Shown: positions 1-11,590 of the stretch, piece by piece
Layout of the letters: every line of letters begins with the position of its first letter
Position numbering within the stretch: position 1 is the first letter of the stretch
Source: Tethya wilhelma
Taxonomy: Eukaryota > Porifera > Demospongiae > Tethyida > Tethyidae
Assembly: GCA_964030475.1 (NCBI GenBank)
Contig: CAXIPT010000016.1
Coordinates: 700,814 to 764,813, forward strand
Length of the DNA stretch: 64,000 bases
Reading direction: 5' to 3'
Program-made: the position numbers and the translations under genes
The notes under the pieces: generated by a model
Told to the model about the DNA's origin: nothing
Seen by the model: the letters and a program-made list of their open reading frames with translations, nothing else
The model's database searches: none

Positions 1-1911
1 TTTCTAAACACCAGGCCCTCCCCCTCCACTAACTGGCGTGTCTTCTCTTCAAAGATTCTCGAATGTCTTCTCTTTGTGGCCGAAGACGGTCTGTGGTCCT
101 TTCTAGAGCTGGGCGGGGTTTGGGGTGGGGGGGTCTTGAAGTCCGACGAAACTTTGTTCTTGCTCTTGAACTTTTCTGGTGTCACATATGATGTCATGTG
201 ACCTTCAGATTGGGATTTGAGTCGTTCTAGTTCTTTCTTCTTTTCTGCCAAGAGTTTTCTCTTTTCATTGAGCAGGTCTTTTTGTGCCTTTATCTTTGAG
301 TTCTGATCTCCGTTTAGCCTGTTACGCATCTGTATGAAACATATTTTCGTGTATGGATAAATGGTCCCATATGGTATAAATGGACAAAACAACTTAAGAT
401 CTAGTTGGACTTGAACCTAAGCATTTTGAACACCAGTTAAATGCTCTTATATACCACTGAGCTATGGACATCTGAGCAGAGAGTATAGCATAATTATAGT
501 ATACACTGCTCTTATATATCTCCTTGGGAAACACATAATCTAATGGGACTATCCTGTCACTGTCATGTGACTATCATGGGACTGTCATGTGACCTACATA
601 CCTCTAGTTCTCTCCTTAGTCTGATGAGCTCCGTCTGGGCCTGTGCCATGTCCCTGGGGCCACGCTTCTCCTTCTCCTCCCTCTTACTGCGTACCTCCTC
701 TTGAAGGTCCTCCAACTGGTCAGACAAGATCTGACATTTCTGTCTCATTGGATTGAGTTGGTTACGTAATCTTGTCGAAGTGATGTTCAAATCGGCAATC
801 TCTACAGCTGAGGACAATAAAGATATACTTGCTGTGGATTTGAGGTTGGAGAAGAATAATTATTAATACATGAAAACAAACGAATCAACATGCATGTGTA
901 ACCTGTTCTTACAGGTGTAAATGCTTTCATAAAACCACAAAACTAAGTATTATTCGTGAGAAAGAACAAAAAGAAAAACAACCCACCGCAAAATTTACAG
1001 AATTAGAGGATTCAATAATCCACTGACTCGTGCGGCAGCTTACACAGTTTGAGATTTTCTTCTCTCAGTGCCTTCACCTCCCCCTGCAGCAGGTCCAAGG
1101 GGGAGGGGTCTATGGGTCCCCTTAGGGGGCCACGGGTGGCCAATCTTTGGAGTAGAATAGAGCTGTATCTCTTTCTATAATTCCTTAGGACACGTCGCAT
1201 GCTCCAGTGAAGGTAGCGGAGCTGTTTGGTTGTGAGGGGTGAGGATGTGAGGGGTGAGGGCTGTGAGGGGTCGAGGGAGGAGGGATGGGATGTCCTCTTT
1301 CGATCTAATTAGGAGAACAAATAGAAATATTGAATTTGGACAGAGTAGATAGATCAGGATTTGTTACAGGGATACTGATTTTCATGCACATATTAACGGG
1401 AAATTTGGTGATTTGGCAAAACAGTTTTATACACATGTATGCAAATATAAAAAATGCAATGTGCAAAATTAAATTGCCAAATTTAAAATCGCCAATCATA
1501 CTAAAGTCTATTCACATTCACTTGAGCCCAGGAAGTAGTGTGGTTTTGCTTAAGTACAGCTTTACCACATTTGTGGTTAATGGAATGTCTGTACTTTATG
1601 TATGGGGCATACACGTAAGTTAACAGTTTTGAATGGTAAGGGGTATATAGCGCTTTTTAAAAGCACCAAACGAATGTATGTGAAATTTGCAATCGAATGT
1701 GGTATAGAAATAGCGTAATTCATAGATATACGGCCAAGTTATGAAGAAATTTATGTTGGTTAGACTGACTCACATTTCTTTGTGGTGGTGATTCTGTGGC
1801 GTTTGTTTGCAACTAGTTGTCCTCTTCTCAGAATTAGTTTGATGTCGTCTCGTTTACCACAGAGTGGAAGGAGCTGCTCTCTAGGAGTGATCACACGTTC
1901 TGAGACCATGA

Positions 1912-1968
<57 letters not shown>

Positions 1969-2738
1969 CAGACTGTAAAGGAGCCGAGCATGAAGTTGAG
2001 TGCCGATGGATGTTCGATTCAAAAACGGACAAATACAATAAAAATGCTCCTAGCTTATATAGCAAACCCTAGCCTATGGCTTAATCTCTATACATGCAAA
2101 GCATCAAAGAAAATAAACCAACACAGGAAATAGAACTAAAGAAAAACCACAAGTAAAACCAAGCACCAATGCACCTCTGACCATGTTGATCCTAGCACAT
2201 ACAAAATAAGGAAACAAACTCAAAAGCATAACTAGAAAATGAACAGACATCATACATCAATAGCTCAGGTCACTTAGGATATTAAAACACATGAAAAGCC
2301 TAGATATTGCACAAGGAATAGCCTAGGTCACATCTATAAAGAAACCACATCCTCAATAATAAATTCCTGTACACAATCTTCCTAAAAAATAAATTTTCCA
2401 AATAAGTCCAATCCTTCACACCATAATAATGCTATCACTAATGGTTATAAACAGAATTTGCATGTTCACGCAGTGACCAGGAGAACTGAGTTGCAAGCTA
2501 TGTGTGTCTTTACAAACCAACCTATTCCTCTCCAGTGTTCATAGAGATGCCACGCCCCCATTCTTCTCTTCCCTGACACTGGCAGCTGCGCTCTCTCCAC
2601 AATCTCTTGCACAACATCACGACACGTGACCCCTTCCTCTAGTTGGACTTCAATTTCTTGTCTAGAGGCGCTCGAGTTTGGTCCAGTCACTACCAAAACC
2701 AATGCGACTCTTTGGTTCATCCTTGACGTGCGTGCCAT
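1..2738 (-). CDS. PPP1R13: ASPP-family (PPP1R13-like) protein, N-terminal half, runs off the left edge
   Basis: ASPP proteins bind p53-family proteins and PP1 and modulate apoptosis and polarity. Five exons are visible, 5' to 3': 2738-2522, 1899-1774, 1304-1044, 807-602 and 329-1 (open at the edge). Their phases agree at every junction and give about 379 residues. Exons 1-2 form an RA/ubiquitin-like fold: a TCRDVV-type motif, then an ERVITPREQL segment and DDIKLILRRG, matching the ASPP N-terminal layout. Exon 3 is basic and Ser/Pro-rich. Exons 3-5 form coiled coil, including RNRLNGDQNSKIKAQKDLL, very close to the ASPP RNKLNQEQ segment. The ankyrin repeats and SH3 expected at the C-terminus would lie left of base 1. 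The start is uncertain: ATG at 2738 (MARTSR), ATG at 2720, or ATG at 2810 in the same frame. Family assignment is from domain order and motif memory; fairly confident. Confidence 0.75.
394..490 (-). repeat. tRNA-derived SINE-like copy
   Basis: The minus strand reads ATAGCTCAGTGGTATATAAGAGC, then AGGTTCAAGTCC, in an intron of the ASPP-like gene. Same organisation as the other five copies. Confidence 0.55.
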
Positions 2739-3053
2739 GCAATCGCGGTAGCTAGCCCCACCCACTTTCACGGTACACGTACACAGCACGGGCAGCCACG
2801 TGGATGGCACATGACACTAGGCATTCAGCACGGGACAGGAATTAGGGGATTACCCAGGGTAGTCCCCTCAAGAAAAGGCAAACCAATACTGAACGTGTAG
2901 AAAGAAAGAAGAATCTTCACCACATAACCGCTTCCATGGCCGATGTTCTGGTTGTGAGCGTACAATTAAGTGACTAAAAGACTGGTTGTGAGTGTATATG
3001 AAACGTATTCGTATCAATGGTGTATTAAAATCCTTTTAAACAGCCCGAGCAGC
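2739..3053. promoter_or_regulatory. Probable bidirectional promoter between the ASPP-like gene and the first cluster gene
   Basis: The two divergent start codons lie about 315 bp apart with no other gene between them. No clear TATA box or initiator could be defined. A possible splice acceptor (tttaaacag) just before the plus-strand start suggests that part of this stretch may be 5' UTR or a leader intron. The promoter call rests on geometry only. Confidence 0.4.
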
Positions 3054-4475
3054 ATGTCTGCTGGTGTGCTTACCCCACGAAGTCCGCCAACTGAGTTCAC
3101 ACCGAGCTCATTCAATGGTAGCTACGGTGCTGATGTAGTCCAATTGGCAGCTACCCCGGGAGCAAACAACCAAGCTAGTCTTCCCCCTCCTAATTCTCTC
3201 GGCTCCGTAAACGAACACTTTCCTCTTTCCCAAGAAGTGACTCAAGAAGGAGATGCTGCGAACTACATCACACTGAGTGGACAATATCAAGATTCCGGTG
3301 GTATGGATGATGGAATGCAGTTCAATATGGATGAAGATAATACAAGTGATGGATCTGACGAAGTAAAATCAAAGACCCCGTCACTGCACGGTGTTAGAAA
3401 TCCTGTTCCAGTCACCAGGCAAAACAGCACAACTGACACAGACTCGACCATCACAGATAATCAACAGCTTATTTCACCGATTGAAGAAGAAAGTATGTGG
3501 ACATATAGACTATGTATATGTGCATGTGATACTGACAATATCTCAACCTATAGGCTAGGTACATGTTTATAAACAGAGTAGTTGGGCATTAAATAGAACA
3601 ATGTACCCTAAACAACACATATTTCTGTATGCCTTACATGTGTAAACAATTGGACATTATACTGAAATAGAAATGGCAGAGTTTCCGGTCAGCATTAGTT
3701 TGCAGACAATTAGTTAGTGATACACTTGTCTCGCTAGCCAGCCCCCACATATGTACATTTTGTGCGAGGTCTGGCTAAAGAGACTTGTGTATCACTAACT
3801 AAAACTTCTACGATTGTCAAATTGTCCGCAAACTTACCGTCACTGTCCGGAAACCCCACCCATTACTCTATACCTTAATGATGTTGGGTTCTAGGTTATA
3901 CTGTTCCAATTTCTATAGATCCTGTTGTTTATCGTCAGTCTGCTACAATACCCTTCTATCGAAAGATGTTGTGCCAAGGAATCTGTCAGTTAGAAAATGC
4001 ACCACATTTGGAAAAGACCATTGAGATTGAAATGAATAAATCGGCAAAAGTTAAAGTTGATTTACAGTTTATGCCTTTCTGTTCGTGTCCTCGGGGCAGT
4101 CACGGCAAATTTATAACGCTCCAAGCGTATTTTAAGATGCCTACGGGAAAAAAATCGCTACGTCTAGTTGAAAATATTGTCAGTGGTTACCGTCAATGTG
4201 AAGTTAGACTTGTGGCAACAGTTCGTGACCCCCAGACAAATGCTGTGATTACTGAAACTACGAGTAAACCACAACCGTTCGTTCAGAAAGAAAACTCGTG
4301 TGGTGCTCAACTCGTGTACGCGGAAATCGAACAGCTTGTTCATCACAACTCCATAATCTATGCCAGGACAAAGTATTTAGAATTCAAAATAACGGCAGAA
4401 ATCATCTGCAAGTGTAAGATCACTTCTAGAAATGCCACATTGGAAGGTTCTGGCGAAGTAGTTCTTGTCGAGTGA
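3054..4475 (+). CDS. Cluster gene 1: Ser/Thr/Pro-rich N-terminus plus TRAF/MATH-like C-terminal domain
   Basis: Two exons, 3054-3492 and 3919-4475, join in phase 1 and give 331 residues. The N-terminal ~146 residues are low-complexity, rich in Ser/Thr/Pro/Asp/Gln, and probably disordered. The second exon begins at NPVVYRQSATIPFYRK and contains a ~170-residue beta-rich domain. Its order of elements resembles MATH/TRAF-C: a KVKVDLQFMPF strand, a KFITLQAYFKM strand, CEVRLVATVRDPQ, then a final LEFKITAEI strand. This is pattern matching only; no database search was possible. It shares this C-terminal layout with the two following genes on the same strand. There is no signal peptide. Function unknown; an intracellular adaptor is the most likely guess. 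Confidence 0.65.
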
Positions 4476-4837
4476 ACTAGTCTCTCTCCATTCTCCTACA
4501 AGTACAGGTTGTACTGTTGTTTTATTAAAGCAAACAATTATAAGTTTGTTCATGCAGTTGTCCGGTCCATGCTGTGCGGTGTCTACGTTTGTCCAACCAG
4601 TGATTGTCAACATCTGTTGTAACCGTGTTGTAACTGTCACTCACTTCTGTCCATTCTATCTGAAAGTGAAGTCATCTAAACGTGTGATTGTGTCCTTCAT
4701 TCTGTTTCCGGTACCTTTGGTGTGTGTGTACTCTGAAACCATAATAATGCTGTAGCTGTTGAACTTTAGTTTTTCTTGTCATTTTACGTGAGAACAAAAA
4801 TTAGCTGATAGTTTTCATGTGCAAACTCTATCATGTA

Positions 4838-4888
4838 CATGTGTGTGTGTGTGTGTGTGTGTATGCGTGTGTGTGTGTGTGTGTGTGN

Positions 4889-4958
<70 letters not shown>

Positions 4959-4982
4959 GTGAGAGAGAGAGAGAGAGAGAGA
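4838..4982. repeat. Compound GT/GA microsatellite with an assembly n
   Basis: A long (GT)n run passes into (GA)n. A single n at 4888 interrupts it and probably marks an assembly join or unresolved length. Open frames across it encode only repeats and are not genes. Confidence 0.9.
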
Positions 4983-5411
4983 AACGTTTCTTTGAGCTAT
5001 TGTTTGCTGTTTTCTATAATCACTGTATATTATATGTCCTCTAGGTCCTGTTATACACTGATATAACATTATTTAAAAGTTATTTATGTTAATTATTGTT
5101 TACACAACCATGCTATGCATTAGAGTTAATTATTAAAGTTTGTTAAGCAGGTCACATGATGATCATATATATATATATATATAAGGATCTTTTAACAGTG
5201 GACGTTTACTCTCACTTAGCTGTGCTGTTGGTCCATGTTCTCCTGCATGCCTCTTGCATCTTGCATGTTAATGTGGTTGCTATTTTACGTGCCACACCCA
5301 CGCCCACAAAAACAAATTACGTCATCTTTTTCGGCTACGCCGGTAAAAATGCGCTGACCTCAGCTCGCTTTTGTCTGCTTCTCAGAGCCGCCTAGTAAAG
5401 AAACACTAATT

Positions 5412-8062
5412 ATGTCTCTCTACGAAGATCCACAAGAAACTGAAGTTGGTCCTCCTGGGCACGGGAGAATGTTCTCGGTCAATGGTGAATTTGAGTTTCA
5501 GCCTGTTGAAGAAGTGAGACTCACAAATCATTATCGTTTTTTTTGTTTTGTTTTGTTTTCAGTAAATATAATAAATGTGCAGATATGGCTGCACAGTACA
5601 GTAGACTTATCATTATGCATAGTATAGTCGAACAATTAATAATGACCAGGAGCTGTTTATTATAACCATGCAGTTTGATATTCGAGAAGAATTTCAGTCA
5701 CTTGTGACGAATATTGCAGAGAACTTGACTTCCAAAAACGTTGAGTTGCTGTGTTACAATTACAAGACAAAGTTGCCTGGTGCTCACGAGAAGATGTCTG
5801 GACTTAAGATAATGGCCACGCTCGAAGAGAAAGGTGTATACGCTCTTAACAACATCAAGTCACTGGAGAAAATGATGTGGAAGATAGAGAGATGTGATCT
5901 TATCAGCAACTTGATCCAACCTTTCATAGAACGACACAGCGAATATTTGCAAGGTTAGTAGTGCATTTTAAGAGGAACTCATGCCTTCACAGACATGCAC
6001 AGGGACATCATTATATAAAATCATTATTAACAGAATTGTTAGTCTATTATCGGAGGATTAGGATTCAGAGTGGCTATATATATATATCTGGCTTTTTAGT
6101 GATATCATTTTATAAGATAAAATCGGCAAATAATTATTTTAATCATGCATCAGAGCCACATATATAGGGATAAATAATCCCCAATTCTATACACAGACTA
6201 TAGAGACACTATTATGTACCGACAACAATGGATTAATTTTATTTTACACTACACATCACGATAATACTATTATGTTAGCTCCCACCTTATATATAAGTCA
6301 GGCATTCAGACTGAGTATTACACATCTGTATATATATTTTAGGTATAAACTCTCGCAAGAATTCTCAAGCCTGCACCTGTCCACCATCTCCTTCTGGGAC
6401 CCACAATCCCCGACTGTTTCAAACTACATCGCAGCAGTTCTCGTGTACATCGATATCGACACACCCCTCTCTTGTTTCCATACCCGAAGACTCACAAATA
6501 ATAGATAAAAAATCTTTACTTGTGAGCAGCAAATTCACTCGCAGTCTTAGTACAGCCTCGCAAACTTCGAACTCAAGGTTTGATCAAGAAGGATTAGGTG
6601 CACATGGTTCCAGAAAACCGGTTCCCCACAGACTTGAAACTGCCCCATCGCAAGTAGTAACTCAGCAGAATCCTGTGGGTAATGGGCCCACTGCTAGTCA
6701 ATCAGTATGGCCTACAGCCTTACAATCTGTGCCAAATGGCAAGCCTATTCACGCTGAAACATGCATGCATTGTGAAAAGTATTCTGTGAGCATGGAGAGC
6801 ACACAATTCCAGCTTGAAAATCCACCTGCTGATGTGAAGTCAATGTATACAGAGCCTATAGATGCTACCATGACAACTTCTATTCGAAATCAGGAAGAAA
6901 TTCAGCGATCTGTTACACCCGTACTACCTGCCCCCGGCCTGAAGACTCCACAACCAGCTGTCGAAGAGAGTAAAGAGAACTCATCTATATTGGTAGCGTC
7001 TAACAATGGTGCTTCTGTGCGGTACAACTTTACTGATAAAGAAAGAAGCAACAGTGAAAGGAATGGAGGAACAATGGCTAGAACTACAATGGTGGATTGT
7101 CGTGTGACACGTCCTGCCGGTCGAAGTTTCCAAGAGAATAATAATATTGGTGTCGCCATTGTTGGTAAGAAAAGGATGCTGTGTCACTCTATAGATATTT
7201 TGCAGCTATGTAGCTGTATTGCTGTGACCTTGCTATGTCAGCAGAACCATGAATGTTCTCATGAAATTTTTAACATGGGAATAAGCTAGGCCATGAATAC
7301 AGAGTCACGTCTATGCATGGATAAGCTTTAAAAATTTCCCGATTTGACCGCATAAATATCAATGTTATAGGTACTTCCATGCCGTGAGACCCATGCATGC
7401 ATGACTATATCTATAGATTTATATAGCTGAATAATAAACAGCCATTGCATGTGAATTAATTTAACTGTGAGTCTGTTCTCAAAATATTGTATACAGATCG
7501 TCATTCAAGCTGTAGGACCCTGAGGTTCCCCAGAGAGGGGTGCACTCTCCACTCCTTCAAGGTGAATCGAAAGAGAATCTGCAATGCCATTTCAAACTTA
7601 TCTCAGACCCAGTGTGGCAGAACATCGGAACTGGTTGTCCGTGTAGGCTGCTCACGATTTCACGGAGTAAAGATCGCCTTCAAGCTTTATCCTTTTGGCG
7701 ATGACTTCAAAGATTTTTACTCAATGCTAAATGCTCACTGCACTTTTGAACCCAAGCACAAACTGTGTCGTGATCTGCTTGAGAACTACAAATGTGATGT
7801 AGAAATGAACATGGTTGCTTGTGAACTTCCATCAGGAAAAGAGATAGGCAGAGCTGAGAATGTAAAGATGAATCTAGCGTCAAAACGCCCCTATGAAACT
7901 GTACTTGCCATCAAGGTGGTACCCCATCAAGAGGTTGTGTACAAAGAGCCAAGTGTCAAGAACATTCAGTTTGAAGTGAGCGCCGTGTTGAAATGTTTTG
8001 AACTGAACGGTGTTGTTGGAGAAGAAGGTGAATTCTTGCTGGTGGGCAGCACAGGAAGTTAA
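5412..8062 (+). CDS. Cluster gene 2: death effector domain plus TRAF/MATH-like C-terminal domain
   Basis: Four exons (5412-5513, 5674-5953, 6343-7164, 7497-8062) have matching phases and encode 589 residues. Exon 1 gives a short acidic leader. Exon 2 (residues ~35-127) is a death effector domain. It has the six-helix hydrophobic spacing, a LEEKGVY segment after helix 3 and WKIERCDLISNL near the end; RCDL fits the RxDL signature of DEDs. Exon 3 (~274 residues) is a Ser/Thr/Gln-rich linker with one CMHCEKY pair of cysteines. Exon 4 is the beta-rich TRAF/MATH-like domain (GVKIAFKLYPFGDD, then CDVEMNMVACELPSG, then a final strand IQFEVSAVLKC). DEDs recruit caspase-8/FADD-type partners and TRAF-C domains bind receptors, so a cytosolic signalling adaptor is likely (inference). 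The DED call is firm by eye; the C-terminal fold is less so. Confidence 0.7.
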
Positions 8063-8399
8063 TCTACACTAGTACTAGCACTCTTCTTGGTTTATATTGT
8101 ATAGGAAGCTATAATAAAAACAAAGAAAAAAAACGTTGGAAATGTACATAATGAGACACATTCCTGTGTAACCAGTACTACCATTACTGGATATATGTAT
8201 ATAGTATTTTTTTTTTTTTTTGTATATACTAGATAATAAGCTATGCATGCAGTGCCCCAAATTCCCTTCATTTTTCTTGTTTTTGTTGTTTTTGTTGTTT
8301 GTTTGTTTGATTGTTCTTATTTTTTAATCAAAAATCCTTTTGAATCTTTAGCTTTGTGGATTTGATTTTCTGTGTATAATATATAGTTTACTAAATTTT

Positions 8400-8766
8400 C
8401 CTGCACTCAGCCACGTACGCGCAAACAAACCACCCCGGCGCGCGCGGCCGGCCCATGCGCGCATGCGATATGCATGCCCACGATAATGCGTGCACGTGAG
8501 ATCTAGCGCCGGGCGCGGGCGCATTTTATAATAACCAGCCGCGCGTCAGCTGTATGCATGAATCCATGCATTCAATATCCCATGGCCCAGCTGAGTGTAC
8601 GAACCACTCGCAGATATCTTGGAACACGTACACTACTGAAGGCGCTAGCCGGCTAAGCGGAGTAAGGAGTACCGAAAGCTGCGCACGCAGCCGTCACTCA
8701 TTCCGTTTTTCGGCGCAATTTACTTGTTAGTAAGTTATTAGTGTTCTGAGTTTTTCTGCAGAGATC
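8400..8766 (+). promoter_or_regulatory. GC-rich, CpG-dense upstream region of cluster gene 3
   Basis: About 8400-8700 is markedly GC- and CpG-rich (blocks such as cggcgcgcgcggccggcc) in an otherwise AT-rich neighbourhood. It ends just before the start codon at 8767. It probably contains the promoter and 5' UTR. No specific factor sites are claimed. Confidence 0.4.
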
Positions 8767-10345
8767 ATGTCAGGATCAAAGCCTCCTACAGTTGTTTCTC
8801 AACCTGTACCTTTTTCTACAAACCAAAGTCATACTGCTGACAGTCCCACTGCTAGCGCTCACAGTCCAGAAGAATGCCGGCAACTGCACCAAACAAAAGA
8901 TACTGCGGCTTCGAATAGCAGCCTGAGTTTAGATCCAACCGTAGTACCAAATCAGAAACCAGCTGCCACTCAGAATGTATACAACACTGAAACAGACCCT
9001 GATGAGCAGCGGTCTTGTCAAGCTTCCCCAGCTGGTTCTACAAAAAGCAGTGAAGATGAAGCTCTCTTCAAAATGTCACCCGACTCTGAGTCACCCAAAG
9101 TTATTATTGAATCAGACCCAAGCCTACTCTATGGAGAGACAGAACCTACTCAGCAAGAAAATCCAGCTACTCCAACATCAAAAACTACTTCCAGTGGCAA
9201 TTCTGAACTACCCAATGGTGCAACAGGCATTGATAGTGGTGGTGGAATCAATCAAATCCTAGATACTGACCAAACAGCTGCACAGGCAGCTGATAAACCA
9301 AAAGATGGTAGGTGAATAACATAATATTATTATAGTGCAATTTATTAAATAATGCATAATTATGCAATGCAGCATTATACATTGTTCAAATTTAAGTCGA
9401 ATGTATGGAGCCATAAGAAGCCCTATAAGTGTGATGAATATACTGCAGATAATATGGTGTAACCACCTCTAGTAGTATGACCTTAAAGAATGGTGTGATT
9501 TATAATATATTATTCATTTGAGGTGACATGCAGTGCTGTCCAAATTTAAAATTAATTCATAAATTTAAACCTTATCTGACAATCATGAATTTAAACATAC
9601 GTAGCATTGTGCATGTCAGCATCAAGAAGTATAATCAAGACCATGCATGCAGATTCTGACCTTTTAAGTTTAATTATGGATTGCTCATGCTCAAATATAC
9701 TGATTATCGCAGAATCTGATCTAAATTATTTGTACAGGTATCTCCAGCCAAAATAAGCCGCCGTACAAAAACACAAGATTCTGGAGGTTACTTCGAGATG
9801 AACTCACCCGTGTGATTGCATCAATGAAAGATTGCTCTCACAAACAACCCATTGCATTCTGCCCAGAAGAACCATTTGTCATCCAAGTAGAAAACACTAA
9901 AGTTGAAGTGAAAATTGAAATCATGGTACAAAGTCATACAAATTTGGCACTTACAGCCACCTTTCAGTCCCCACAAGATGGTGGAGCAAGATTAGAGTTT
10001 CAAGAAGCGCTATCACAGTCTCCAGTAGACATCAGTATAAAAGTTAACATGTGTGATGTAAGAAGAGGGTGTAGCTTTTCTGGAGTTAAACGTGCCAGTT
10101 TGTCACTGGACCCTAAAACAGATTCCTTGGAACAAACAAGGTGTTTGACAATTGAAAACATGGCTTCTTGGGTCGATATCATTTCTTCAGAAAGTGAACT
10201 TGTAGAGTTTGTGATGACAGCAAGCATTTCATTATGTAATTCTCCCCTACCTGCCGGTGTAACGCTCGAAGAAACGGATGACGAAACATATTATGTTGTT
10301 CATATCCCTAAGCCACATAAACTAATGTCTGGGGAACGAATTTAA
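8767..10345 (+). CDS. Cluster gene 3: disordered N-terminus plus divergent TRAF/MATH-like C-terminal domain
   Basis: Two exons, 8767-9307 and 9738-10345, join in phase 1 and encode 382 residues. The first ~180 residues are Ser/Thr/Pro/Gln-rich and acidic, like the N-terminus of gene 1. The second exon opens with a basic amphipathic stretch (WRLLRDELTRVIASMK) and continues into a beta-rich domain (KVEVKIEIMVQS, LALTATFQSP, VDISIKVNMCDV, LVEFVMTASISL). Its strand order parallels the C-termini of genes 1 and 2, although identity is low. There is no DED. The two-exon structure, with a phase-1 intron between the disordered N-terminus and the domain exon, matches gene 1 and supports a tandem-duplication origin. 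Function unknown. Confidence 0.65.
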
Positions 10346-11022
10346 CAGTCCCTTCATAATAGGCTGCAAAATTAATCTGAAAACAAACTATACCAACTCG
10401 GCCAGTGAGTGCAAATTAACTCAGACTCGAGAACCGGTGGAGAACAGTGCCAAGCATGCAGTATTTTTTTTTGTCCTGTATATATATTTGTATACGTAAC
10501 ATTAATTTGTGTTCACGTGACATATATTACATATAAACTGCAGTGAATATCAATTGTGTACATAGTGTCCATGTCACTATGATGGTTGATGCAAAAAAAT
10601 TATTAAATTTTGTACATTGACACGTACATGCATGACTGTATACCCCAATTTTGATTTGTATAACATACTTAATATACTATTTTCTAATGTCAAAATTTGA
10701 ATATTCTGTTCTTGTAATTGTTTTTTCATTCTTGAAGATACATCTTTTAATTACTGATCGTTTACTACCAACAGTTGATAACCACACCTTCCTGTATATG
10801 CACGTTCATACGCATGTGCATGTGTGTGTATGCATGTGTGTGTGTGTGTGCGTGCGTGTAAGTGTGTTAATAAAACCTAGTGTATCTTAGTCTATAGGAA
10901 GGTCATTAGAAGCTGGGACTTGCACCATTACGATCAGCATGAATTTGGTCAAAATTTAAATCTAGCAATTAACCATATCATTCTATGATTGCTAGGAAAC
11001 CATATATATTAAGAGCGGTACC
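10346..11022. other. Intergenic, 3' UTR of cluster gene 3 and a repeat fragment
   Basis: AT-rich 3' flank with a (TG)n run near 10816-10864. Around 10894-10950 is a fragment of the dispersed AGGAAGGTC...GGGACTTGCACC element described at 21536. No coding potential seen. Confidence 0.6.
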
Positions 11023-11183
11023 CTAGACCCACCCAGTACCCCAAGTTTTCCTGAAGGTAAATTTTAGGCTCACATTTCTTCGACTTTATCTTGAGCTCCT
11101 TGGACCACACCCACAACAGTGCTACGATCAGTGTTCTTGACCCAGCCCACTAGTCCATGATGGACAGCTGCTTTCTGGGTACC

Positions 11184-11236
<53 letters not shown>

Positions 11237-11590
11237 CTGAATGAAACATTATTACATGAGTAGATTCTGTCAGTCGTGAAGTAGTTTTCTACTCTGAAAA
11301 GGATTTCAGGTTCTGTTACATACCTTTCTAAAGAAGACACCTGCATAGAGAAGATAAAATGAAGTTAAAATATGAACAACATGATTTCCTCAATGTGCAT
11401 CATTTATTGGTTACCATGGATACATACCATACACACTAAAAAAGTCATGATGGTTGTTTTTAGCATACTATAGCATAGATACTAGGGAATATAGTATCTA
11501 TGACTATAGTATCTACATGTTTAGAGATATACATTTATATTTACCTTGTACTTTTCCAAATACTTCAAAATGGACAGATCTCAGAGCCAT
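11023..11590 (-). CDS. ACYP: Acylphosphatase-like protein with missing C-terminus
   Basis: Acylphosphatase hydrolyses acyl-phosphate bonds in small molecules such as 1,3-bisphosphoglycerate. Exons 11590-11545, 11340-11324 (only 17 nt), 11183-11074 and 11050-11023 join in phase. The product begins MALRSVHFEVFGKVQ, then GVFFRK, then GLVGWVKNTDRSTVVGVVQG. The GVFFRK arginine (phosphate binding) and the WVKNTDRGTV-type asparagine (catalytic) are both present. The family is normally ~98 residues. Here the frame stops after ~66 residues (EEMKTWGTGWV, stop), so the last beta-alpha-beta section is absent. Either a C-terminal exon escaped me, or the locus is truncated, or the stop results from sequence error. 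The first three exons are confident; the last is not. Confidence 0.7.
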
